Source: Ruminiclostridium sp.
Lineage (GTDB): Bacteria; Bacillota; Clostridia; Oscillospirales; Oscillospiraceae
Direction: 5' to 3'
Length of the DNA stretch: 11,941 bases
NCBI GenBank assembly: GCA_017560855.1
Contig: JAFZEB010000159.1
Coordinates: 1-11,941, forward strand
The notes below the pieces were generated by a model. The model was given only the letters and a program-made list of their open reading frames with translations. It did not search any database and had not been told where the DNA came from. The stretch's first letter is position 1. Each line of letters starts with the position of its first letter. The translations under genes were made by a program, and so were the position numbers. Shown piece after piece: positions 5,393 through 11,867 of the stretch.

Positions 5393-7054
5393 CTTCAGAA
5401 TGGCCGCCGCCACCTCCCCCAGGGCAGATCCGCTGCCCCCCTCCTGGGCCACCAGGGCCAGGGCGACCTGAGGGTCCTCATAGGGAGCGAAGGCCACCAG
5501 GACGGCGTTGGAGGCCCGGTCTGCCGCCACCTGGGCCGACCCGGTCTTGGCCCCGGCCCGGACGGGCAGGTCCCGAAAAGCAGAGGCCAGGGAACCGGTC
5601 TGGGTCACCCCCAGCATCCCTTCCTTGATGGCGGTAAGATTCTCTGGGGCGATATCCACTTTTCCCAGGGAGACCGGCGTGTAGTCCTCTCCCCCAACCT
5701 TTTTCAGCAGGTGGACCTGCCAACGGTTCCCATCCCCCACCAAGGTGGCGGTCATGTGGGCCAGCTGAAGGGGGGTGAAGCGGTTGTTCTCCTGACCGAT
5801 GGCGGCAGAGAGGACGCTCCCCTCATACCAGGTCCCCCCCACGGATCTGGTGTAGTCCGGTCCGGCCACCACCCCGGTCTTCTCCCCGGCCAGTTCCACA
5901 CCGGTGGACATCCCCAGGCCCAGCTGTTCCGCCCAGGTTCCCAGGGTGTCGATGCCCACCCGTCGGCCAGCATCGTAGAAAAAAATATTGCAGGAATCGG
6001 TCAGGGCCTCGGTGAGGGTTTCCAGGCCGTGGGTGCGGCCCTCCTGGCGGTAGAGCCAGCACTGGGGCTGGGGGCTTGGGTAGTAGGTGTACCGCCCCGT
6101 GTCCAAAATCCTGGTTTCAGGGGTCAGGACCCCCTCCTCCAGGGCGGCGGCGGCGGTCACCAGCTTGAAGGTGGACCCCGGGGCATACAGCCCCTGGATG
6201 GCCCGGTTCATGAGGGGGGCGGCAGGGTCTGCAGTGAGCCGGGCGTAGTCCGCCGAGAAGGTGGCCGTATCGTACCCCGGCAGGCTGGCCATGGCCAACA
6301 CCCCGCCGTCGGTCACATCCAGCATCACCCCTGCCCCGCCAGGGCAGCCGTGGGCCGCCAGATAGTCTCCCAAAGCGGTCTGGAGGGTCTCCTGCAGGTC
6401 CCTGTCCAAGGTGAGGGTCACGTCCTGCCCGGGCTTTGGCTGGACCCCATAGCCCTCCCCGGTGACCTCCCCCTGGCGGTCGGTGTGGATGACCTTGGTG
6501 CCGTCGGTGCCGTGGAGGAGGGCTTCAAAGGCGGCCTCCGCCCCGTCCTGCCCCACCATGGCGTCCATGGGGTAGCCCTGATCCCGGTAGTCCTCCCACT
6601 GGTCCGGGGTCATCTTCCCCACCCGACCAATGATGTGAGGGGCCAGGTCGCCGCTCCCCTGACGGGTGACGGCGGACCCAATGGTCACCCGGGTCAGATC
6701 CTCGGACCGGACCCGGACCAGAAGTTCGGGGGTGGGGTCGGCAATGTCCCCCGCCCCGGACCAGTCCACCCCCTCCTCCCGGCAGAGGGCTTCCAGCCGC
6801 TGAAGGTCCGGCTCCGGGCAGTCCCCCGAGACCTGAATGACCCAGGAGACCATGTCCTGAGCCAGAATTTTCCCGGTCCGGTCCAGGAGCTTGCCCCGGG
6901 CAGCGGGAACGGTCTCGGTCCGGGCGATGGCCTGCTGGGATCTTTCATAGTAGGCCGCCCCGTTGACCACCTGGAGGTTCCACAGCAGGGCAGAAAAACA
7001 GAGCAGCAGACCGAAAAACAGGCCTGCTGCGGTGAAAAAACGAAAATTTGTCAT
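5372..7054 (-). CDS. mrdA: Penicillin-binding protein 2, elongation transpeptidase
   Basis: A 560-residue class B PBP that cross-links peptidoglycan during cell elongation, working with RodA and the Mre proteins. One N-terminal membrane anchor (residues about 5-29) is followed by the pedestal domain starting at RGKLLDRTGKILA (53-65). The transpeptidase motifs are all present: STFK with Ser294/Lys297, SCN (354-356) as the SxN motif, and KTGS (503-506). No PASTA domains follow, which argues for PBP2 rather than a SpoVD/PBP2x type. The frame stays open for 146 codons upstream, but that part overlaps mreD in another frame; the start at 7054 has AGGAGG 5 nt away and gives a proper signal-anchor. 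It overlaps the mreD stop by 4 nt (ATGA). At 560 residues it is on the short side for PBP2, mainly in the pedestal. Confidence 0.93.
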   Translation of the reverse strand: MTNFRFFTAAGLFFGLLLCFSALLWNLQVVNGAAYYERSQQAIARTETVPAARGKLLDRTGKILAQDMVSWVIQVSGDCPEPDLQRLEALCREEGVDWSGAGDIADPTPELLVRVRSEDLTRVTIGSAVTRQGSGDLAPHIIGRVGKMTPDQWEDYRDQGYPMDAMVGQDGAEAAFEALLHGTDGTKVIHTDRQGEVTGEGYGVQPKPGQDVTLTLDRDLQETLQTALGDYLAAHGCPGGAGVMLDVTDGGVLAMASLPGYDTATFSADYARLTADPAAPLMNRAIQGLYAPGSTFKLVTAAAALEEGVLTPETRILDTGRYTYYPSPQPQCWLYRQEGRTHGLETLTEALTDSCNIFFYDAGRRVGIDTLGTWAEQLGLGMSTGVELAGEKTGVVAGPDYTRSVGGTWYEGSVLSAAIGQENNRFTPLQLAHMTATLVGDGNRWQVHLLKKVGGEDYTPVSLGKVDIAPENLTAIKEGMLGVTQTGSLASAFRDLPVRAGAKTGSAQVAADRASNAVLVAFAPYEDPQVALALVAQEGGSGSALGEVAAAILKTYFEKI

Positions 7055-7473
7055 GTTGACCTCCTTTTGGGACAGAAGGGATAGACCAGGGGCAGGGTGA
7101 GGGCGGTGCGAAGGCAATCCTGCCCCGCCAGGGTCAGGCAGGGGATCAGCTCCTCCCCTGTGAACCAGTGGCCCAAGGCAGGGAGAAGACAGTACCCCGC
7201 CAGCAGGGGGATGGCCCGAAACCAGTTTCCCCAGAAGTGGGGAGAATTGTGGAAAGCTGTCCCGGAAATTCCCCCAAGGAGGGTCAAACCCGGGAGTTTC
7301 CAGGGGGAAAACCCCAGGAAACATCCAAAAATTCCACCGAAGAGTCCACATTTTGCCCCTGTTTCCCCACCCCAGCAAAGACCCAGCAGACAGAGGAGGG
7401 CGGGCAGGACCGGGGGCCAAAGGGTCCGGGCCAGAAGAACAGCGGCAGCCACCGCCAGAAAGAGGCGGGTCAT
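7051..7473 (-). CDS. mreD: Rod shape-determining membrane protein MreD
   Basis: A 140-residue, strongly hydrophobic protein with about four to five predicted membrane spans, located between mreC and mrdA as expected for MreD of the elongasome. Visible hydrophobic runs are at residues 4-33, 42-55, 61-72, 86-100 and 108-132; the Gly-rich GLFGGIFGCFLG (43-54) resembles the conserved glycine-rich helix of MreD. The length is below the usual 160-180. Sequence similarity alone in this family is low, so the call leans on position and hydrophobicity. The ATG at 7473-7471 overlaps the mreC TGA by 4 nt, and an AGGAGG (7478-7483) inside the mreC end serves it. Its own TGA overlaps the mrdA ATG. Confidence 0.8.
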   Translation of the reverse strand: MTRLFLAVAAAVLLARTLWPPVLPALLCLLGLCWGGETGAKCGLFGGIFGCFLGFSPWKLPGLTLLGGISGTAFHNSPHFWGNWFRAIPLLAGYCLLPALGHWFTGEELIPCLTLAGQDCLRTALTLPLVYPFCPKRRST

Positions 7474-8315
7474 CCTCCCTCCTCCCGGACACCGGTGATC
7501 ACATAGACCTGGGAAAGCCGGTCCAGGGGGGCAGTGGGGGTCACCACCCCGGCGGCGGTGAGACCGCCTGGATCCTCCGCCAGGGAAGTCACCGTCCCCA
7601 CCAGGATGTCCCGGGGTTCCTCCTCCCCGTGGGGCAGGCTTACCACCCCCTCCCCCAGACTCATGGGAAAGTCCGGGGAGAAGACCGTGAAGAGGAGTTC
7701 TCCCTCCTCCATCCGGGCCAGGTTCCCTTCCAGGGTCCCCAGGGCGCCGGAGATGGTCCCCATCCCAGAGAGGGAGAAGTCCGGGGCAGTCACCAACAGG
7801 ACCTCACACCAGTTCCGACCCACAGTCTCCACCAGACCCACCAGGGCCCCGTGGGCCTCCACCACATACTGCCCCGCCCGGATTCCGGCCTTCCTCCCCT
7901 GGTCCAGGGTGAGGGTCCGGTCCCAGGTGTCCTTCTCCCGGCCCACCACCTGGGCAGAGGTCAGGTCCAGGTCCTGCCGACTCTGGGTCCAGCCCAGAAG
8001 GGACCGGAGGTTCTTGTTCTCCCCCTGGGCCAGCTCCCCCTGACGGGCGGCGGCCTCCAGGCGAGTGTTTTTCTCTTCCAGAGCGGCATTCTCTGCCTGG
8101 AGGGCTTCCATTCCACTGGTCCAGTCCTTCGCCTCCTCCAGGGCGTCGGAAACCGGGGAAAAAAGGCGAAGAAAAGGCCGCGACACCGTCTCCCCCCAGT
8201 CGCGCAGCGGGCTGGCCGTCCCGTTCAGGACCAGGGCCAGCGCCGCCGCCAACAGGCTCAGAGACAGAGCCGCGGCAGTCAGCCGTATGAACTTGTGTTG
8301 GCTTGGTTTTTTCAA
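7470..8315 (-). CDS. mreC: Rod shape-determining protein MreC, TTG start
   Basis: A 281-residue bitopic protein that scaffolds the elongation complex outside the membrane. It has a basic N-terminus, one membrane helix (about residues 12-30), a coiled coil rich in Glu, Ala and Leu (about 56-105: ALEEAKDWTSGMEALQAENA and on), then the two beta-domains. The block VGREKDTWDRTLTLDQGRKAGIRAGQYVV (about 123-151) and the following VGLVETVG are typical of MreC. The start codon is TTG (8315-8313), which overlaps the maf TGA by 4 nt (TTGA), with GGAAAGG about 7 nt upstream; there is no ATG nearby that would keep the membrane helix. The weak start plus coupling suggests MreC output is tied to maf translation. 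mreB, which usually sits between maf and mreC, is missing here. Confidence 0.93.
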   Translation of the reverse strand: MKKPSQHKFIRLTAAALSLSLLAAALALVLNGTASPLRDWGETVSRPFLRLFSPVSDALEEAKDWTSGMEALQAENAALEEKNTRLEAAARQGELAQGENKNLRSLLGWTQSRQDLDLTSAQVVGREKDTWDRTLTLDQGRKAGIRAGQYVVEAHGALVGLVETVGRNWCEVLLVTAPDFSLSGMGTISGALGTLEGNLARMEEGELLFTVFSPDFPMSLGEGVVSLPHGEEEPRDILVGTVTSLAEDPGGLTAAGVVTPTAPLDRLSQVYVITGVREEGG

Positions 8316-8908
8316 TGAGATTCCTTTCCTGCGGCCAGAGCCATGCAGTCCACGCCGAAATCCAGGAGCATCCGGCCCAGGCGGCAGACCGGCAGGCCCA
8401 CCACGTTGCTGTAGTCCCCCTGGATGCCCGACACCAGCAGGCCGCCGTAGCCCTGGATGCCGTAGCTTCCGGCCTTGTCCATGGGCTCTCCTGTGGCCAC
8501 ATACTGGCGGATCTCCTCCTCAGTGAGGGCCCGGAAGGTCACCTGGGTGACCTCGGCCTGGGACATGACGTTCTTACCCTGGCAGACGGTGACACCGGTG
8601 CACACCTCATGGCTCCGACCGGACAGGGCGGTGAGCATGCGGACGGCGTCGGCCTCATTGGCGGGCTTGCCCAGGATGACCCCGTCCAGGACCACCACGG
8701 TGTCAGAACCGATGACGATGGTCTCCGGGTCCTCGTCCTTGGCGATGTGCAGGCACTTCTCCCGGGAGAGGGCTTTCACTAACTCCACGGCGGGGAGGCC
8801 GGTGATGGCCTCCTCGTCGATCTCCGGCGATTTGGTTGTAAACTCCAGTCCCATTTTCCCCAGGAGCTCACGGCGGCGGGGGGATTGGGACGCTAAGACT
8901 ATTTTCAT
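8312..8908 (-). CDS. maf: Maf-family nucleoside triphosphate pyrophosphatase
   Basis: A 198-residue cytosolic enzyme of the Maf/YhdE family. Family members hydrolyse dTTP, UTP or CTP and modified nucleotides to the monophosphate and pyrophosphate, removing damaged precursors. The N-terminal LASQSPRRRELL (residues 5-16) is the phosphate-binding signature; GSDTVV (68-73) gives the catalytic Asp69, LGKP (79-82) a conserved Lys81, and GSYGIQGYGGLLV (near residue 147) the C-terminal conserved loop. The length matches the family. It starts at ATG 8908-8906 with GGAG 8 nt upstream. It is the first gene of the maf-mreC-mreD-mrdA operon and ends inside the mreC start codon. I see no convincing promoter in the gap before it (8909-8988). 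Confidence 0.95.
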   Translation of the reverse strand: MKIVLASQSPRRRELLGKMGLEFTTKSPEIDEEAITGLPAVELVKALSREKCLHIAKDEDPETIVIGSDTVVVLDGVILGKPANEADAVRMLTALSGRSHEVCTGVTVCQGKNVMSQAEVTQVTFRALTEEEIRQYVATGEPMDKAGSYGIQGYGGLLVSGIQGDYSNVVGLPVCRLGRMLLDFGVDCMALAAGKESH

Positions 8909-8988
8909 GGTTTGTCTCCGTTTTTTCCATCGAATTTGGTTGGGTGGAGAAATTTTCTACTCGATACCTCGTGCGTCATCGACAGGTT

Positions 8989-9043
8989 ACAATCCCTCCG
9001 TCTCGCCTAACGGCGAGCCACCTCCCTTTACACAAGGGAGGCT
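8989..9043 (-). repeat. Hairpin repeat unit 3, subtype Z, inverted
   Basis: On the minus strand: stem 1 CCTCCCTT/AAGGGAGG (9021-9028 with 9034-9041), stem 2 CTCGCC/GGCGAG (9002-9007 with 9012-9017), tail GGAGGGATTGT ending at 8989. Its stem 1 differs from unit 1 by a swapped base pair at the base (C-G for G-C), with the loop and inner stem otherwise the same. It is the left half of an inverted pair with unit 4 and lies between maf and the U32 gene. Confidence 0.8.
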
Positions 9044-9062
9044 AAGGCGAGTACTGACCTCA

Positions 9063-9113
9063 AGGCTCCCCTGTGCAAGGGGAGCTGTCAGCGAAGCTGA
9101 CTGAGGGGTTGTT
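9063..9113 (+). repeat. Hairpin repeat unit 4, subtype Y
   Basis: Stem 1 GCTCCCCT/AGGGGAGC (9065-9072 with 9078-9085), stem 2 GTCAGC/GCTGAC with a GAA loop (9087-9092 with 9096-9101), tail TGAGGGGTTGTT. Its last two bases fall in the TAA stop codon of the U32 gene (9114-9112). Minus-strand mRNA of that gene would therefore end in these stems, which could protect its 3' end, but no T-tract supports termination. Confidence 0.82.
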
Positions 9114-11202
9114 ATTCTACGCCTCTGTAATACAATCCGCGGGTGAAATCCACCGGGGGCTCGGCTCCTTCCAGATAGGCCCGGAAGATGGCGGCGCACT
9201 CCTGGGCACTCTCCCGCAGGAAGGACAGGCGGGCGTAGGATGCTCCCACCCGCTCAAAATCGGCCTTCTTGTCGGCCAGCCACAGGACCTTGGCGTTGAA
9301 GATCTCGTTCCGGCAGCCCCAGGCCTGCTCCACGGGGAAGTCCTCCCCCTTCCGGTCCCGGAGGGACTGGGGGTTCTCCCGGCAGTGGCAGCCCTTGCCC
9401 CGGTTCTTCATGATGCAGTTCTCGGTGAGCATCAGGGGCAGACGGCCGTAGACCATCAGCTCCACCTCCAGGGGTTTGGACAGGTCCCGGATCTGGCCCA
9501 GCTTGCTCTCGAAAGAAGCCGTAGCAGATGCAAAGCCCAGGTGAGCCAGCTCCTCAGCGGCCAGGTCGTTCACCAGACCCAGACCGAAGTCCCCACGAGG
9601 GGTGAAGCCGTATTCCCTTGCCAGGGTCAGCTGACCGATGTGGCTCAGGAGAGCTTCAGTAACCCCGGCCTCCTTGGCGGCGGCCAATTCTTTGCAGAGC
9701 TTGTCCCGCTCCCGATCCCAGTGGACCCGGGGCAGAACGGTGCCGAACTTGATGTGGGGGTATGCCTGGATCAGGTCGGCCATCTGGTCGGCATGGGCGG
9801 CGATCACATCGCAGGGCAGCCAGACCAGGGCAGGGCCCAGATCCAGAGCGGCCTTGGAGACCTGCTCCCAGGTCCGGAAGGACAGGGACCAACCCATGGG
9901 GCCATTGTATTTCACTTTTTCGGGGGGCGTAAAGGGCAGGACCCGGCGCTCCGGCACAGCGGTGCGGGCAGCGTCCAGACCGGACAGGGCCTCCCGGCGG
10001 AGGGCGTTCAGGGCGGACATGGGGACGGACAGACCATCGTCCAGGTCCACAGCCACGGAGTCCACATGGTAGACCGTGCCGCCTGTCTTGGCCAGCTGGC
10101 CTTCGATCTGTTCGGCGGTCACCGCCCGGTTTCGGGCAGCCTCGGGGGCAGGTCCCTGGACGGTGGCCTCGTGGCCGGACTCGTCCCAGACGGTGAGACT
10201 CAGGGGCTGACCAGCCTTCACCGTGGCAGACATCCAGACCGTGGTGAGCTTGTGCTCCCCCCGGGTGTAGTGCTGGCGGGCCTGTTCAAAGAGCTCGGTG
10301 GGGTCCTTGATGCCCTCGGGGCGCATACCAAACATATCCGGGCCCTTCTTGTCCCGGTAGTAGCCCTGGGTGAATCCCTGACGGGAGAAGGCGGCCTCCA
10401 GCTGGGAAAGCTCTTCCCGGGTGGGTTCCCGGCGTTCCCCCATGGCGGAGGAATAGATGCCCGTGACGATGGAGACGTACTCCGCCCGCTTCATGCGGCC
10501 TTCGATCTTCAGGCAAGCCACCCCCATGTCCTCCAGATCCTGAAGCTCCCCGGCCAGGGACATGTCCTTCAGGGAGAGGGGGTGGCTGGGCTTCTTGTCC
10601 CCCGGCCAGCGGAAGGCCAGACGGCAGGGCTGGGCGCACAGGCCCCGGTTGCCGCTGCGGCCCCCCAGGACGGCGGACAGGAAGCACTGGCCGCTGTAGC
10701 ACATGCACAGGGCCCCGTGGACAAAGGTCTCCAGCTCCACGGGAGAGGTCTGGCACAGGGACTGGATGGCGGTCTTGGACAGCTCCCGGGAGAGGACCAC
10801 CCGGGTCATGCCCAGGTCAGCGCAGGCCTTCACGCCGTCCAGGTTGTGGACGGTCATCTGGGTGGAGGCGTGGACGTCCACATCGGGGACGGTCTCCCGG
10901 AGAAGTCGGGCCACGCCCAGGTCCTGGACCAGGATGGCGTCGATGCCGATCTCAGAGGCAAAGGCGGCGGTCTCCGCCGCCAGGGGCAGTTCTCGGTTGG
11001 ACAGGAGGGTGTTCAGGGTCAGGTAGACCTTGGTCCCCCGCTGATGGCAGTAGGAAACGGCCTGGCGCAGCTCCTCCTGGGAGAAGTTCTTGGCGTTGCG
11101 CCGGGCGTTGAGGGGGCCGTAGCCCAGATAGACGGCATCCGCCCCGGACTGGACCGCTGCGGTCAGAGACTCGGGGGAACCGGCAGGTGCGAGAAGTTCC
11201 AT
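9112..11202 (-). CDS. U32-family protein, RlhA/TrhP-like RNA hydroxylation factor
   Basis: A 696-residue cytosolic protein of the peptidase U32 family. Members once called collagenase-like are now linked to RNA hydroxylation: RlhA for 23S rRNA C2501 and TrhP for tRNA U34, with a Fe-S cluster and prephenate-dependent chemistry. The N-terminal TIM-barrel-like half starts MELLAPAGSPESLTAAVQSG. The PROSITE-type U32 signature spans 158-175 (ETFVHGALCMCYSGQCFLS), followed by Cys189 and Cys193 in RGLCAQPCR; Cys166, Cys173, Cys189 and Cys193 are the likely cluster ligands. The C-terminal half has an insert and a second Cys-rich stretch (NCIMKNRGKGCHCRE, later WGCRNE), and the length is nearer RlhA (about 650) than the 300-450 of TrhP. 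It starts at ATG 11202-11200 with AAGGAG 8 nt upstream, 18 bp after zapA. Its target RNA cannot be read from sequence. Confidence 0.9.
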   Translation of the reverse strand: MELLAPAGSPESLTAAVQSGADAVYLGYGPLNARRNAKNFSQEELRQAVSYCHQRGTKVYLTLNTLLSNRELPLAAETAAFASEIGIDAILVQDLGVARLLRETVPDVDVHASTQMTVHNLDGVKACADLGMTRVVLSRELSKTAIQSLCQTSPVELETFVHGALCMCYSGQCFLSAVLGGRSGNRGLCAQPCRLAFRWPGDKKPSHPLSLKDMSLAGELQDLEDMGVACLKIEGRMKRAEYVSIVTGIYSSAMGERREPTREELSQLEAAFSRQGFTQGYYRDKKGPDMFGMRPEGIKDPTELFEQARQHYTRGEHKLTTVWMSATVKAGQPLSLTVWDESGHEATVQGPAPEAARNRAVTAEQIEGQLAKTGGTVYHVDSVAVDLDDGLSVPMSALNALRREALSGLDAARTAVPERRVLPFTPPEKVKYNGPMGWSLSFRTWEQVSKAALDLGPALVWLPCDVIAAHADQMADLIQAYPHIKFGTVLPRVHWDRERDKLCKELAAAKEAGVTEALLSHIGQLTLAREYGFTPRGDFGLGLVNDLAAEELAHLGFASATASFESKLGQIRDLSKPLEVELMVYGRLPLMLTENCIMKNRGKGCHCRENPQSLRDRKGEDFPVEQAWGCRNEIFNAKVLWLADKKADFERVGASYARLSFLRESAQECAAIFRAYLEGAEPPVDFTRGLYYRGVE

Positions 11203-11220
11203 GGGGTCTCTCCTTCCAGG

Positions 11221-11556
11221 TCAGTTATTTTCTTTGGACTCCTTGGCCTCTTTGGCGGCCTTCTTGGTCAGGCGCTTGAGCTCGGTGAGTTCCCGGGCCA
11301 GCCGGGCGTTCTCGTCCAGGGCCTCCTTCAGCTGGGCCCGGAGATTGTCGGAGACGGCCCGCTCCTTCTGGAACTTATCAGCCACGTTCAGACCGGCCAG
11401 AACGGCACCTTCGCTGACGGAGAGGAGGGTGCCCTCCATGGCGGCCTTCATCTCCTTGTCCAGGATGGCGGCGCACTTCTGGATGTAGCCCTCATCCTCT
11501 TCGGCCAGGATGCGGTAGGTCTGGTTGTGGATGCGAATAGACACACGGTTTGCCAT
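11221..11556 (-). CDS. zapA: Cell division protein ZapA
   Basis: A 111-residue cytosolic protein of the ZapA family, which binds FtsZ and bundles protofilaments at the division site. The N-terminal globular part (MANRVSIRIHNQTYRILAEE, with YIQKCAAILDKEM) matches the family's opening strand pattern, and the C-terminal half is a long helix (about residues 62-105) rich in Lys, Glu and Leu that would form the coiled-coil dimer. The same frame stays open 32 codons further upstream to 11652, but that part is AT-rich and covers the promoter; the ATG at 11556-11554 has AGGAGG at 11565-11570, 8 nt away, and is the right start. It is the first gene of a two-gene unit with the U32 gene 18 bp downstream. 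Confidence 0.92.
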   Translation of the reverse strand: MANRVSIRIHNQTYRILAEEDEGYIQKCAAILDKEMKAAMEGTLLSVSEGAVLAGLNVADKFQKERAVSDNLRAQLKEALDENARLARELTELKRLTKKAAKEAKESKENN

Positions 11557-11599
11557 ATAGAATACCTCCTTGTGAGGGTCGAATTTTGTTGAATAAAAT

Positions 11600-11608
11600 A
11601 TTATAACA
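11600..11608 (-). promoter_or_regulatory. Extended -10 promoter of zapA
   Basis: On the minus strand TGTTATAAT (11608-11600) is a perfect TATAAT with the TG extension, 43 bases before the zapA ATG. The -35 region is a run of Ts and does not match the consensus; the extended -10 may compensate. It should also drive the downstream U32 gene. Confidence 0.65.
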
Positions 11609-11653
11609 CAGGTTGTGGAAAAAAGGTAGACCCTCAATTCCACCCAGGACAAA

Positions 11654-11706
11654 CCTGCCCCTCATCCGCCCACTTCGTGGGCACCTTCTCCCAGTGGGAG
11701 AAGGCT
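11654..11706 (-). repeat. Hairpin repeat unit 5, subtype Z variant, inverted
   Basis: On the minus strand: stem 1 CCTTCTCCC/GGGAGAAGG (11684-11692 with 11696-11704), stem 2 GCCCAC/GTGGGC with a GAA loop read on the minus strand (11668-11673 with 11677-11682), tail GGATGAGGGG. It keeps the subtype Z features (C-G stem base, GTG link) but stem 1 has CTTCTCC in place of CTCCC. It lies upstream of the zapA promoter in the divergent gap 11557-11867, which holds no gene. Confidence 0.8.
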
Positions 11707-11725
11707 CCTCGTCTCCTGCATGGAT

Positions 11726-11774
11726 AGGCTTCTCCCTGGGGAGAAGCTGTCTGCGAAGCAGACTGATGAGGGGT
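11726..11774 (+). repeat. Hairpin repeat unit 6, subtype Y variant
   Basis: Stem 1 GCTTCTCC/GGAGAAGC (11728-11735 with 11740-11747), stem 2 GTCTGC/GCAGAC with a GAA loop (11749-11754 with 11758-11763), tail TGATGAGGGG. Compared with unit 4, stem 2 has T-A where unit 4 has A-T: both arms changed and pairing was kept. It pairs with unit 5 in the same head-to-head layout as units 3 and 4. Confidence 0.82.
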
Positions 11775-11802
11775 TCTGGGCCCTCCTCCCTCTAAAAGGC
11801 AC

Positions 11803-11831
11803 TTTACGAAACCCCGATTTTCCTGTAGAAT
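11803..11831 (+). promoter_or_regulatory. Candidate promoter for the gene at the right edge
   Basis: TTTACG (11803-11808) and TAGAAT (11826-11831) are separated by 17 nt, ending 36 bases before the ATG at 11868. The -10 matches 5 of 6 consensus positions, the -35 only 4. An imperfect inverted repeat (GTAGAAT/ATACTAC, 11825-11841, one mismatch) overlaps the -10 box and might be an operator. Confidence 0.5.
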
Positions 11832-11867
11832 AAAATACTACCCTATATTTTGAAAGGAGGCGGCAGT

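Noticed and set aside
7055..7492. Extension of mrdA by 146 codons at its N-terminus
   Set aside because: The extension overlaps all of mreD in another frame, is Pro/Gly-rich without a domain, and the ATG at 7054 has its own SD and a proper membrane anchor after it.
8909..8988. A promoter for maf
   Set aside because: Candidate boxes (TTGTAA, TATCGA) have a 20-nt spacer and poor match, so no call was made; the operon must start somewhere here but I cannot place it.
8989..9113. A short CRISPR array
   Set aside because: The copies are inverted, not direct, differ in sequence, and have no regular spacers or cas genes nearby.
9073..11592. An 839-codon open frame on the + strand
   Set aside because: It is antisense to the U32 gene and zapA, has no SD, and its translation is low-complexity (Gly, Val, Gln, Leu), as expected when a GC-rich gene is read in its antisense frame. 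The same applies to the long + strand frames at 2097-3440, 3656-4666, 5711-7084 and 7353-8318.
11557..11652. A 32-residue N-terminal extension of zapA
   Set aside because: It is AT-rich, covers the TATAAT promoter, and the downstream ATG has an ideal SD and gives the normal ZapA length.
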